A stretch of 53,567 bases of DNA from Puniceicoccales bacterium (GTDB taxonomy: Bacteria > Verrucomicrobiota > Verrucomicrobiia > Opitutales > UBA9783). The number at the start of each line of letters is the position of its first letter. The first letter of the stretch is position 1. The translations under genes and the position numbers were made by a program. Under the pieces are notes generated by a model that was given only the letters and a program-made list of their open reading frames with translations, made no database searches and was not told where the DNA came from. Where the stretch lies: positions 1 to 53,567 of the forward strand of contig JAITJL010000007.1 in assembly GCA_031278975.1 (NCBI GenBank). Direction: 5' to 3'. This document shows, one piece after another, positions 9,825 to 18,649 of the stretch.

Positions 9825-9946
9825 AAAATCTTATATTCATTTTAGTTATCGAAAAACAGACAGGATTCTTTGATGAACGAAGTTGTCGATGTATGCAATG
9901 GCTGCAAGATAATGAAAATGGTGGCGAGAAATTTAGCTGAAAAATT

Positions 9947-11110
9947 ATGCACACATTTGATTTTTATAATCCTGTAGGGATTCATTTTGGAGAGAATTCA
10001 ATTTCAAAGTTGACTCACGAGCTTGAGAAATTTGGCCCCAATGTATTATTAACCTACGGAGGTGGCAGCATTAAGCGCAATGGTATTTATCAGGCAGTTT
10101 TGGACAGTCTAAAGGCAGCTCGCAAAAATGTATTTGAATTGAGCGGCATTATGGCAAATCCACGGACAGAAAAAGTTTACGAAGGTATTCGGATGTGCCG
10201 TGATCATGCAATAGATTTTATCTTAGCCGTCGGAGGAGGCAGCGTGATCGACTGTTCGAAGTTCATCGCCGTAGGTGCAAAATTGGATGGTGATTTTTGG
10301 GAAACCTTACTTATTAAGCAGGAGTCTATGGGTGAAGCTTTACCGTTGGGTGTTGTGTTGACACTCGCTGCAACAGGGAGTGAGATGAATGCGACCTGTG
10401 TGATTACCCATTGGCAAAAACATCTAAAATTGGCCTATGAGCATGACTTGTTATATCCCAAGTTTTCGATTTTAGATCCCATTTACACGTATTCTGTATC
10501 CAAATCTCAAATGGTCTTTGGGTGTGTAGATATTCTTTCGCATATTTTTGAAGTTTATTTTTCCGCCCCAGATACGTCAAATGTAAGCGATGATATTGCG
10601 GAAGCGTTGATGAAAAACGTTATGGAAAACCTAGCTGTGGCTTTGAACAACCCCAGGGATTACACGGCACGTTCCAACATCATGTGGGCCAGTTCAATGG
10701 CACTCAATGGACTTCTCGGTTTGGGAAAAGAGCAAGATTGGATGGGGCATCAAATTGAGCATGCCCTTTCGGCATTCTACGATGTGCCCCATGGGGCCGG
10801 ATTAGCGGTTGTACATCCCGTTTATTTAAAATATATCTGCCAAAAAGTACCTAAAAAATTTGTCCGCTACGCGCAGCATATTTGGCATTTGGATCGCTCT
10901 GGAAAAACGGAAGAAGCCATTGCCCTGGAAAGCGTTGAAAAAACTCGTGCTTATTTTAAATCCATCGGAGCTCCGATAACCTTGCAGGAAGTTGGGATTC
11001 CCGCAGAAGCTATCAATGAAATGGCTGCAACCGTCCATCCATTTCCAACGAGTTATGCACATTTAACGCAGGAAGACGTGAAGCACATTTTGCAACAATG
11101 TTTAGAGTAA
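9947..11110 (+). CDS. Iron-containing alcohol dehydrogenase, YqhD/BDH-like
   Basis: This group III metal-dependent alcohol dehydrogenase probably reduces aldehydes with NAD(P)H in the cytoplasm. The 387-aa length equals that of E. coli YqhD, and the protein begins with the typical DFYNPVGIHFGENS. The dinucleotide-binding GGGSVIDCSK lies at 96-105. The metal ligands fall at the expected positions: Asp195 and His199 in VDILSHIFEVYF, His268 in MGHQIEH, and His282 in VPHGAG. YqhD and butanol dehydrogenases prefer NADPH, but the cofactor here is not proven. It ends 19 bases before the convergent GH5 gene. It lies in the accessory segment between tRNA-Ser and tRNA-Pro. Confidence 0.92.
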   Translation: MHTFDFYNPVGIHFGENSISKLTHELEKFGPNVLLTYGGGSIKRNGIYQAVLDSLKAARKNVFELSGIMANPRTEKVYEGIRMCRDHAIDFILAVGGGSVIDCSKFIAVGAKLDGDFWETLLIKQESMGEALPLGVVLTLAATGSEMNATCVITHWQKHLKLAYEHDLLYPKFSILDPIYTYSVSKSQMVFGCVDILSHIFEVYFSAPDTSNVSDDIAEALMKNVMENLAVALNNPRDYTARSNIMWASSMALNGLLGLGKEQDWMGHQIEHALSAFYDVPHGAGLAVVHPVYLKYICQKVPKKFVRYAQHIWHLDRSGKTEEAIALESVEKTRAYFKSIGAPITLQEVGIPAEAINEMAATVHPFPTSYAHLTQEDVKHILQQCLE

Positions 11111-11129
11111 AAGATTTCCATAAATATTT

Positions 11130-12350
11130 TTATAGGGTTTTACGTTTCCCTGATTTTTTCAATGATTGCGCTATTTTTCCTTTGGGTGCAGCGAGCGCTT
11201 TTTTTAGCACTGAAAATTGAGGATGCGTGCCCTTCCTGTCAAGGACAGGCGTTTTACCTTTTTCTACGGATTCCCAGTAACTCCAAGGTAATTGCTTGTC
11301 GCCTAATTCATAGTCCATACCATCCCAAGAATCCTCTCTAAATGCGTAAAAAGCCCAATGCCATCCTTTTTCATTAAAAATAGATATGAGGTCTGAAAAA
11401 TACTTGGATAATCCCTTTTGCTTTCTATAACATCCGAATTCGCCTACCAAAATTCTGTTGGAAGGAATTTTGTTACACTTTTGAAATTCATTTACGCTTT
11501 CCACGTATTCTGTGAGAGTTTTTTTATCCCAATATTGGTCTTCTATTTTTCCAGGATAAGTATACTGCCCGTGGTTATGTTGATGATTCGTATATTCGTA
11601 GGGTTCGTACATATGAAATGAATAGAGAATGTTTTCATCATTTATCGGATTGAGATATTTAAATGTGTTCGGATCGGCATAAGCAAAACTATCCACGATA
11701 ATCGGGATATCTCCATCAACTTGCCTGATGGCTTGAATGACTAAGTTATAAAAGTTGGACAACATGTGTTGAACTTCTTTTTGTTTTACATTTTCAATAT
11801 AAATACTCTGACGGTCAAATATCCTCTCCGGATGTGGTTCATTTAAAATATTGTATCCGACGATGATGGGATAATTGTTTAATTCAGATGCCAGATCTTT
11901 CCAAAATTTTGCCGCCTGTTGTTGAAAATTAACATCGTTCCAAATGCTTAAATCGTCTTCATTGCCATTGTGCTGACTCCAGCGACTTCCCGGAAGACTG
12001 AGTAAAGTGATGACAACCGGCATATTTTCTGCCGAACAGGTGTCGAGAACTTTTTTCACAGTCAACAAGTCATCTGGGTCTAAGCCTTCATAACGATCGG
12101 TATTCCCAATTAAAAAATCTCTTCTTTTTGTAGGAAATTTGTCAAAGGCTAGTCGAATGAACGCTATTTTATACTTTTTAGCAGCCCTTATATCCTCCTG
12201 TAGCACACGCGCATTAAACATGTTCGTCCCCGTTTTAGGTGTATCCCAAAACGTCTTCCGCAACATATTTTTCTCCAATATGTCATGTGAATTATGATTT
12301 GAACAAGCGCATAAAAATAGCATAACTATTAAACATGCAGACTTTTTCAT
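11130..12350 (-). CDS. Glycoside hydrolase family 5-type lipoprotein
   Basis: A 406-aa predicted lipoprotein with a (beta/alpha)8 glycosidase domain. The N terminus is a lipoprotein signal with lipobox LCAC (Cys16). The catalytic acid sits in YNILNEPHP (Glu171) and the nucleophile in ILVGEFGCY (Glu304). The intervening FHMYEPYEYT near 245 and WHWAFYAFREDSWDGMDYE near 335 are typical of GH5 endoglucanase/mannanase-like enzymes. It would act outside the inner membrane on a beta-linked polysaccharide. The substrate cannot be read from sequence. The gene stands alone, convergent with the alcohol dehydrogenase, and a polysaccharide-degrading accessory gene fits a host- or plant-matter-associated life. 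Confidence 0.85.
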   Translation of the reverse strand: MKKSACLIVMLFLCACSNHNSHDILEKNMLRKTFWDTPKTGTNMFNARVLQEDIRAAKKYKIAFIRLAFDKFPTKRRDFLIGNTDRYEGLDPDDLLTVKKVLDTCSAENMPVVITLLSLPGSRWSQHNGNEDDLSIWNDVNFQQQAAKFWKDLASELNNYPIIVGYNILNEPHPERIFDRQSIYIENVKQKEVQHMLSNFYNLVIQAIRQVDGDIPIIVDSFAYADPNTFKYLNPINDENILYSFHMYEPYEYTNHQHNHGQYTYPGKIEDQYWDKKTLTEYVESVNEFQKCNKIPSNRILVGEFGCYRKQKGLSKYFSDLISIFNEKGWHWAFYAFREDSWDGMDYELGDKQLPWSYWESVEKGKTPVLDRKGTHPQFSVLKKALAAPKGKIAQSLKKSGKRKTL

Positions 12351-12374
12351 GGATTATCCACCTTCTTATTTTCA

Positions 12375-12451
12375 TGGTCGGGTCAGGGAGATTCGAACTC
12401 CCGACCCCTTGCACCCCATGCAAGTGCGCTACCAGACTGCGCCATGACCCG
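12375..12451 (-). tRNA. tRNA-Pro (GGG)
   Basis: A 77-nt cloverleaf on the minus strand, with acceptor CGGGTCA/TGACCCG, anticodon stem CTTGC/GCAAG with loop ATGGGGT (anticodon GGG), T-arm GGGAGTTCGAATCTCCC and encoded CCA. It bounds the accessory-looking segment on the right. Confidence 0.93.
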
Positions 12452-12597
12452 TTTGAAAAGTTCTTGATTAGTAAAATTTTTCTCGCAAATAGAGTCAAGC
12501 AATTACATCTTGTAAATGAACATTTGTTGGCCGCGAACATTTAATGTGGGCACATTTTAACCTTGCACGACGGGCGAAAATGGTGTATAAGTATTTT

Positions 12598-13038
12598 ATG
12601 GATATGTTTGAAAATTTTGCTTCTGTACTTCGAGAATTTGGAGAATCGATTCATTTACAGCCGTTGGAGTTAAATGATAACAATGCATGTGAACTGTGTC
12701 TAGATAATAAACAGAATGTGCAAATCCGCTTTAATAGAGAACGTTCGGAGGTTGAATTTTTGACAGAATTGGGAGACATCAATGAGAATTACCTTGAAAA
12801 GTCTTGCAACTGTTTTTTAAAGGCGAACTGTGACTGGGAGTTAACGCATGGTATGACGTTATCAAAACGACCCGATGCTTTGAAAATATTGTTGGGATAC
12901 CATGTGCCTGCTTTAAATATGGATGTACCGTTATTTGAGAACATTTTTAAAGCATTTATTGCAGAATTTGAGACTTGGCAGCAACATTTGATCTACATGT
13001 ACCGCGGCGAGCTACCTGAGGTTTTATCAGAATTATAA
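12598..13038 (+). CDS. CesT-like (type III secretion chaperone-type) protein
   Basis: A 146-aa acidic cytoplasmic protein (ATG at 12544 or 12580 would lengthen it by up to 18 residues). The order FASVLREFGESIHLQPLELN, a central strand region with QIRFNRERSEVEFL, then LKANCDWELTHGMTLS and a C-terminal helix with EFETWQQHLIYM follows the CesT/Tir chaperone fold: helix, strands, helix, strands, helix with Trp. Such small dimeric chaperones bind the N termini of type III effectors. YbjN-like proteins share a similar fold, so the assignment is structural pattern matching. It ends 10 bases before the pullulanase gene, whose ribosome binding site overlaps its stop codon. The two are therefore almost certainly one operon, and the next protein is the obvious candidate client. 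No secretion apparatus gene is in the window. Confidence 0.55.
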   Translation: MDMFENFASVLREFGESIHLQPLELNDNNACELCLDNKQNVQIRFNRERSEVEFLTELGDINENYLEKSCNCFLKANCDWELTHGMTLSKRPDALKILLGYHVPALNMDVPLFENIFKAFIAEFETWQQHLIYMYRGELPEVLSEL

Positions 13039-13048
13039 AGGAATTGCG

Positions 13049-15364
13049 GTGGAAGCTCCGACATTGTTGCATGCCTTTTGGGAAACAACGTCTTCGGGAG
13101 TTTTATGTTTTAACAAAGATATACGTCTTCAAGAATTGCCTGCGGGTACCATTGAAGGGGATCCCATTGTTTTAAAACACTTTTCTAAAGCAAAATTTGC
13201 AGATGCATCGGGTTATTACGTAGATAAAGATTTTGTCTGCTTTCGTTTGGTTTGCTCAAAACTTTCTCGTAAGTTGAAACAACTGTCTGGAAATTTTTAC
13301 GTAGCCGGCGACTTCAATCGTTGGTCTTGGCAAGGGACAAAACCTCTAAGTTTAACGCAAGACAAAAGCGCTTTGGAATTAAAAATGCCCTTATCTCATT
13401 TTTGTGAAGTGAGTCACTTCAAATTTGTACACGAATCCAACCTATGGATAAATCCTTTTGAAGGGAGTCCAAATCGCGTTCAAGACAATTGCGGATGTGT
13501 CAATTTTCAACTCAATCTTCGACGAACGGGCGCACATTGGGTGGAATTTCAATGTTCTCATAGCCATGATCTTTCAAGGCAACCTTGGTTGCAATTGGGG
13601 AATCAGTCTATTTGTATGGATACTTTACCTTGGACTCTGCAATTGTACTCGGATAAGCCTTTGGGTTGTTGGACGGAAGATGATCGGACTTATTTTGCTT
13701 TATTTGCCCCTCGCGTTCCGAAAGTTGAAGTTCACATTTTTAGCAAACAGGCAAACGTGGGTAACGTATACCCTTTGCAGGTGGACAAAGAAGGCGTTTG
13801 GTCCGTTGATTTACCGGGCAATTATTCCCATTGTTATTATGAATTTTTCGTTTATAATCCGGAGAAGACGAAGGTTGTAGACCCTTATGCCAAGGCTTTG
13901 GTAAGCCCTCAAGGTCCCGGAATAATTGTGCCCTTAACGGCGTATTCCGGAGATTTTAAGACGCCTCGTATGCGTGACCTAATCATTTTGGAGGGCCATG
14001 TGCGCGACATAACAGGGAAAAGTAGCTTTAACGATTTGTCAAAATTCCTGCGGACGGACAACTACGTAACCTCGCTTAATTGCAATGCATTGGAACTGTT
14101 ACCCATCAACGAATACGACGCTTTAAATGGTAAGGATTATCATTGGGGATATATGCCTGCTCATTATTTTGCGCCCTCATCGTCTTATGCTCAAAGCGAC
14201 TGCGGATCTCAAGTACGAGATTTTAAAAAACTCGTAGAGGTGTGCCATGCGAAAGGCATCGCCGTTATTTTAGACGTTGTGTACAATCATGCAGGTGTTT
14301 TTAACAGCTTGCAAAAGATCGACAAGGCCTATTATTTCCGTTCAACGGGGGAAGTTTTTTCGAATTTTAGTGGTTGTGGCAACGACTTTCGTGCCGAAGC
14401 TCCCATGGCAAAACGCTTAATTTTGGACAGTTTATCGCACTTTTTAGACGTGTATGGCGTCGATGGTTTTCGTTTTGACTTGGCAGAATTATTGAGCGTT
14501 TCCGTATTGGAGGAAATCGCACAAAGCCTAAAGGCAGTAAAGTCGGATGTTATTTTAATAGCTGAACCGTGGAGTTTTAGAAGTCATGTCGCATTAGACC
14601 TACAAGGGACAGATTACGCTTGCTGGAATGACGGATTTCGAGATTTTGTACTGCAGTATGTGCGCGGGCAAGGTAACGTGGATGGATTAAAATATTTTAT
14701 AAAAGGTTCAACCGATTTTTTGTGCGAAACGGCTCAGCAATCGATTAATTACACAGAATCTCACGATGATCATTGCTGGATAGATCGCGTTACGGAAAAT
14801 GCCAATTTTAATGGCGAAAATTTTACGGTGAAAGACCGCCGCAGAACGCACTGCATGTTTTCGATTCTCTACCTATCTTTAGGTATTCCCATGATAGGTG
14901 CAGGGCAAGACTTTTTGAAATCAAAAAAAGGGATTCGCAATACCTACAATCGTGAGGACTGCAATCGATTGGATTATTTGCGTCTAGAACAGTTTTCCGG
15001 TACGCATGCGTATGTGAAAGGGCTCATTGAATTAAGACGATCCGCTTACGGTAGATTATTAAAAATAGGACATCCATCGGCCCATTATTTTAAATACTTT
15101 TACGCAAAAAATTCTTCCGCGCTGACTATCTTGTACAATGCAGATCATTCGGAAGGAAATCGCCAAATTTTATTTGCCATTAATCCTCACGAAACGCCTA
15201 TGGAGTGGTTTTTAGACAATGTTTCTGCAGATACGTTTGTGCAAATAGCCGATACGGAACGTTTATGTCTAAAAGGGTTAAATCCACCGCTGGCATCGTG
15301 GTCTCAAGAGGGCATGCTAACTTTACCGCCTCTTTCGTGTGCCATTTGGGTATCTAGGTTGTAA
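13049..15364 (+). CDS. Type I pullulanase-like GH13 enzyme
   Basis: An alpha-glucan debranching enzyme that should hydrolyse alpha-1,6 links in glycogen, starch or pullulan. The GTG start follows AAAGGAATTGCG, one of the best ribosome binding sites in the window. Order: an N-terminal carbohydrate-binding region with FYVAGDFNRWSWQG near residue 86, a second beta-sandwich with YFALFAPRVPKVEVHIF near 212, and the GH13 barrel. In the barrel, DVVYNHAG (about 410) is region I, GFRFDLAEL (about 470) carries the nucleophile Asp, IAEPWSF (about 505) the acid Glu and TESHDDH (about 570) the third carboxylate. All three catalytic residues are present. No Sec signal peptide is seen, so it is cytoplasmic unless exported another way. 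Its coupling to a CesT-like chaperone makes the first roughly 80 residues, which match no domain I recognise, worth attention. Confidence 0.85.
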   Translation: MEAPTLLHAFWETTSSGVLCFNKDIRLQELPAGTIEGDPIVLKHFSKAKFADASGYYVDKDFVCFRLVCSKLSRKLKQLSGNFYVAGDFNRWSWQGTKPLSLTQDKSALELKMPLSHFCEVSHFKFVHESNLWINPFEGSPNRVQDNCGCVNFQLNLRRTGAHWVEFQCSHSHDLSRQPWLQLGNQSICMDTLPWTLQLYSDKPLGCWTEDDRTYFALFAPRVPKVEVHIFSKQANVGNVYPLQVDKEGVWSVDLPGNYSHCYYEFFVYNPEKTKVVDPYAKALVSPQGPGIIVPLTAYSGDFKTPRMRDLIILEGHVRDITGKSSFNDLSKFLRTDNYVTSLNCNALELLPINEYDALNGKDYHWGYMPAHYFAPSSSYAQSDCGSQVRDFKKLVEVCHAKGIAVILDVVYNHAGVFNSLQKIDKAYYFRSTGEVFSNFSGCGNDFRAEAPMAKRLILDSLSHFLDVYGVDGFRFDLAELLSVSVLEEIAQSLKAVKSDVILIAEPWSFRSHVALDLQGTDYACWNDGFRDFVLQYVRGQGNVDGLKYFIKGSTDFLCETAQQSINYTESHDDHCWIDRVTENANFNGENFTVKDRRRTHCMFSILYLSLGIPMIGAGQDFLKSKKGIRNTYNREDCNRLDYLRLEQFSGTHAYVKGLIELRRSAYGRLLKIGHPSAHYFKYFYAKNSSALTILYNADHSEGNRQILFAINPHETPMEWFLDNVSADTFVQIADTERLCLKGLNPPLASWSQEGMLTLPPLSCAIWVSRL

Positions 15365-15411
15365 TGGAGTGCAATGTTGACAGGATAGAATGGTTGGCGT
15401 AAAATACATTT

Positions 15412-15969
15412 ATGATGCGTTTGAAGAATAAAAGATCGTGTGGATTTACACTTGTAGAAATTATGGTGGCCTTGTGCATTGTAGCCATCCTCACCATCAT
15501 CGCTGTACCTGGCTTTAAAAAAACGATGCGGGATCTAAAATTCAACGAATTTGCATGCAATTTTGAGGGTTTAATCAAAGCCTTTCGTTCTTATTACTTG
15601 ATCTTCAATGAGTGGCCAGCAGATGTTAATGATCATATAGTTCCATCCGGAAATATTCGCTACTTTTTACAGCATCATTTATACAAAGGGAATCAGTTTA
15701 TATACCGGCCTCTGAGAAAAAGTACTGCTTCCTTTGACTTTGAAAATTGGATTAACGGTAATGTACGTTCAAGTGATGGGGCGGTACTACTACCCATTGC
15801 GGTAAGTGCTAGGATGAGAAACACGCAGGATGCACAGCTTTGTTTTAATGAGTTGGTCACTTTAGATAACTTCAAAGGTCATATTTACTACGAGTCTTCT
15901 TGGACCAGCGTAGCTTACAGAGTCCCCGAAGTCGCGCACAAAGATTGTACGGAAAATAGATATTATTGA
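15412..15969 (+). CDS. Type II secretion/type IV pilin-like pseudopilin
   Basis: A 185-aa protein with a type IV prepilin leader: short basic MMRLKNKRSC, then the prepilin peptidase site G-FTLVE and a long hydrophobic helix (about residues 12-35). The conserved Glu at mature position 5 is present. The rest is a globular domain unlike standard pilins, with Trp/Tyr-rich segments. It follows the pullulanase gene by 47 bases and may share its transcript. No other pilus or type II secretion genes are nearby. Planctomycetes and Verrucomicrobia carry many such lone PulG-type proteins, mostly of unknown role. Confidence 0.8.
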   Translation: MMRLKNKRSCGFTLVEIMVALCIVAILTIIAVPGFKKTMRDLKFNEFACNFEGLIKAFRSYYLIFNEWPADVNDHIVPSGNIRYFLQHHLYKGNQFIYRPLRKSTASFDFENWINGNVRSSDGAVLLPIAVSARMRNTQDAQLCFNELVTLDNFKGHIYYESSWTSVAYRVPEVAHKDCTENRYY

Positions 15970-16343
15970 CCCTGCGTTAATCTCTATGGATTGCGCTCTA
16001 GGTACATAATGCATTTGCCCACATTGAAGGAAAAATCTTAAACGTTTGTCGGTGATACCACTTTACCTACGTGTATTCTCAATTTCTTACGTTGGCTAGT
16101 AGGAGTAATGTCCCATGGGCAACGCAACAGCGTTAATGACTGTAACTTAAAACGTGTCTCAGGGTTAACACCTTGTTTTTTAAACTATTATTTACATTTT
16201 TACGAAGGACACCCTATTTTAGCAGCCGGTGGTATCCTATAATTTACCTCTTTGAACAAGAAAAAACAGGCATGTGAAAGGGATATTTTCAAATAAAAAA
16301 GAATTGAATTTGCCGTTGAAGGTACTAGGATGCGTAACTCGTT
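15970..16343. other. Intergenic region upstream of accA
   Basis: 374 bases without an ORF. A perfect -10 hexamer TATAAT lies at 16238-16243 with no good -35, preceded by an imperfect hairpin (GGACACC 16207-16213 with GGTATCC 16231-16237, one mismatch). A promoter for accA-glmM is likely here, leaving a leader of about 90 bases. I recognise no known riboswitch or small RNA. Confidence 0.35.
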
Positions 16344-17315
16344 ATGGAGACATCCGTTAAGTACACGCTTGATTTTGAGAAACCTTTGCTAGCGCTAAGT
16401 GAGCAATTGGAACAACTGAAACGTTTGTCCGACGAAAATCAAGTACAGATGGATGACGAAATTCATGCCATTGAGATTAGAATTAAAGAAACGCAGGAAC
16501 AGATTTACAAAAGCCTTACTTCCTGGCAAAAAATAAAGATAGCACGTCACCCGCAACGTCCCTATACATTGGATTATATTCAGGCATTGTTCGAAAATTT
16601 TCAGGAATTGCACGGTGATCGTTGTTTTGGAGATGATCAGGCATTAATAGGAGGACCTGCATTTTTTGAAAAGAAGCCTATTATGGTTATTGCTCAGCAA
16701 AAGGGACGCTCTTTGAAGGAAAATATTAAACGCTGTTTTGGATCGCCTAATCCTGAAGGTTATCGAAAAGCGCTAAGACTCATGCGACTCGCAGAAAAAT
16801 TTAAGATGCCCATTATTGCGTGGATTGACACGCCTGGAGCGTATCCGGGTATCGGTGCTGAGGAACGTCATATAGCTGAGGCCATTGCAATTAATTTGCG
16901 CGAAATGAGTACACTGAAAGTTCCAAGCATAGCTATCATTTTGGGAGAAGGTGGATCGGGAGGAGCCCTAGGAATTGGCGTTGTTGACCGTGTTTTAATC
17001 CTTGAATATGCTTATTATTCCGTCATTTCCCCGGAAGGATGCGCCGCCATTTTGTGGAAAGATCGTTCTAAAGCTTCGGAGGCGGCCAATGCACTCAAAT
17101 TATCCGCCAACCATTTAAAAAATCTCAACGTGGTGGATGCGGTTATTCCCGAACCCCTGGGGGGTGCACATGCAGATCCTACATTGTGTATAGAGAACGT
17201 TCGATGTGCATTGAGAGCTCATTTGACAGAGCTTTTGCAGCAGTCGGAAAAAGATTTGTTGACCCAAAGGTATTCCAAATTTAGATCCATAGGTGTGTTT
17301 GAAGAACATGCATAA
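16344..17315 (+). CDS. accA: Acetyl-CoA carboxylase carboxyltransferase subunit alpha
   Basis: AccA, with AccD, transfers the carboxyl group from carboxybiotin to acetyl-CoA to give malonyl-CoA, the first step of fatty acid synthesis in the cytoplasm. The 323-aa length is standard. The N-terminal helical region (1-75) carries LDFEKPLLALSEQLEQL. The crotonase-fold core includes ELHGDRCFGDD near 91, QQKGRSLKENIKRCFG near 117, AWIDTPGAYPGIGAEER near 159, LGEGGSGGALGIG near 200 and YYSVISPEGCAAILWKD near 224. It overlaps glmM by 8 bases, so the two are translationally coupled. accD is not in the window. Confidence 0.97.
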   Translation: METSVKYTLDFEKPLLALSEQLEQLKRLSDENQVQMDDEIHAIEIRIKETQEQIYKSLTSWQKIKIARHPQRPYTLDYIQALFENFQELHGDRCFGDDQALIGGPAFFEKKPIMVIAQQKGRSLKENIKRCFGSPNPEGYRKALRLMRLAEKFKMPIIAWIDTPGAYPGIGAEERHIAEAIAINLREMSTLKVPSIAIILGEGGSGGALGIGVVDRVLILEYAYYSVISPEGCAAILWKDRSKASEAANALKLSANHLKNLNVVDAVIPEPLGGAHADPTLCIENVRCALRAHLTELLQQSEKDLLTQRYSKFRSIGVFEEHA

Positions 17316-18648
17316 AATTCATTTTGGTACGGATGGCATTCGTGGAAGAGTTGGAGAATGGCCCATTACCGTAGAAGCCTTCAATGGTATAGGGCAAGCG
17401 TGTTGTATTTGGTTAAAGGCAAATAATTTGGATCTAAAAGTTGCCGTTGGATGGGATACGCGTGCCTCGGGATACGCGTTAGCGCATGCTTTTGCGCAAG
17501 GTTTTTTAAGCGAAGGTACGGGACATGTTACCTTCCTAAACGTAACGCCCACGCCCGCTATTGCACATTTTGTTGCGCGTGAAGGTATTTCATTGGGCAT
17601 TGCCATCACGGCATCTCACAATCCCTTTACGGATAATGGCCTTAAGTTGTTTCACCGAGGAGGATACAAATTGCGGAGGGAAGAGGAAGCTTGCATTGAA
17701 ACATGGGGGAATCAGCAAGTGGTTACTCCATCAACTTTACCACACATCCACGAAATCAACGGAAGCGATTATTACGCAGAGCACATCTTATCGGATTACG
17801 ATTACCTGAATTTTGGAAATAGAAAAATTGTTCTAGATACGGCCAATGGAGCTACCGTCTTTACCAGTTTGCCGATACTTAAATCCTTGGGGCTTGAAAT
17901 TATTGCCGTGGGCGATGAACCTACGGGAGAAAACATCAATCTTCGTTGCGGTAGTGAATGTTGCGATGGTATCGCAAAAAAAATGCAAGAAAGCGGTGCA
18001 TGGCTGGGTGTTGCACACGATGGAGATGGTGATCGAGTCGTCCTATTTGACGAACGAGGCAATCGGCTAGACGGTGATCAAGTTTTAGGGATCGTAGCTT
18101 TGGACAAATTTAAAAATGGACAGTTAAATCGCAATAAATTGGTTGTTACGGAACAGAGTAATTCGGGGTTAGACTGGACTTTAAAAAACTTTGGTATTCA
18201 AACGATTAGGACGGATATTGGCGACCGAGAAGTTTATTACGGCATGGTAGCTCACGATGCAAATGTGGGTGGAGAAAGTTCTGGGCATATTATTTTACGC
18301 GATGTTGCAAAAACGGGCGATGGTCTTCGGATTGCCATCGAATTGATGCGCATGGCTCTAGAACAGCCTTTGGCAGAACGTAGGAAGATAATTACTCTAT
18401 TCCCGAAAGCCGAAGGTGCATTGAGCGTTGCTGCGAAAATTCCCACAACGCAACTGAAATGCGCACGACTTTTTGAAAAAAATCACCATCGGGATACAAA
18501 TAGGATGTACATGCGTTATTCGGGGACAGAAAATAAATTGCGTTTTTTGGTGGAAGCAGAAACAAATGCGTTGTGTACGCAAATTTTGGCTCAATGGATG
18601 CATGAAGCTCGACTAGATTTTGAACATTATAAAATTACGGTGAATTGA
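17308..18648 (+). CDS. glmM: Phosphoglucosamine mutase
   Basis: GlmM converts glucosamine-6-phosphate to glucosamine-1-phosphate, leading to UDP-GlcNAc for peptidoglycan and lipid A. I chose the ATG at 17308 (446 aa), since it starts MHKIHFGTDGIRG as in the family and GAAGAA precedes it. An earlier ATG at 17293 adds five residues. The active-site phosphoserine is Ser103 in TASHNPFTDNG. The Mg-binding loop is HDGDGDRVV near 243, the sugar-binding GGESSGHI near 320, and the phosphate-binding loop RYSGTENKLR near 400. It is coupled to accA upstream and overlaps the GTG of the helicase gene region downstream, forming a three-gene operon. Confidence 0.96.
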   Translation: MHKIHFGTDGIRGRVGEWPITVEAFNGIGQACCIWLKANNLDLKVAVGWDTRASGYALAHAFAQGFLSEGTGHVTFLNVTPTPAIAHFVAREGISLGIAITASHNPFTDNGLKLFHRGGYKLRREEEACIETWGNQQVVTPSTLPHIHEINGSDYYAEHILSDYDYLNFGNRKIVLDTANGATVFTSLPILKSLGLEIIAVGDEPTGENINLRCGSECCDGIAKKMQESGAWLGVAHDGDGDRVVLFDERGNRLDGDQVLGIVALDKFKNGQLNRNKLVVTEQSNSGLDWTLKNFGIQTIRTDIGDREVYYGMVAHDANVGGESSGHIILRDVAKTGDGLRIAIELMRMALEQPLAERRKIITLFPKAEGALSVAAKIPTTQLKCARLFEKNHHRDTNRMYMRYSGTENKLRFLVEAETNALCTQILAQWMHEARLDFEHYKITVN

Positions 18649-18649
18649 T

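Noticed and set aside
12292..12544. ORFs on both strands over tRNA-Pro
   Set aside because: They contain GSGRFELPTPC/GVQGVGSSNLPDPT-type peptides, which are tRNA translations, not proteins.
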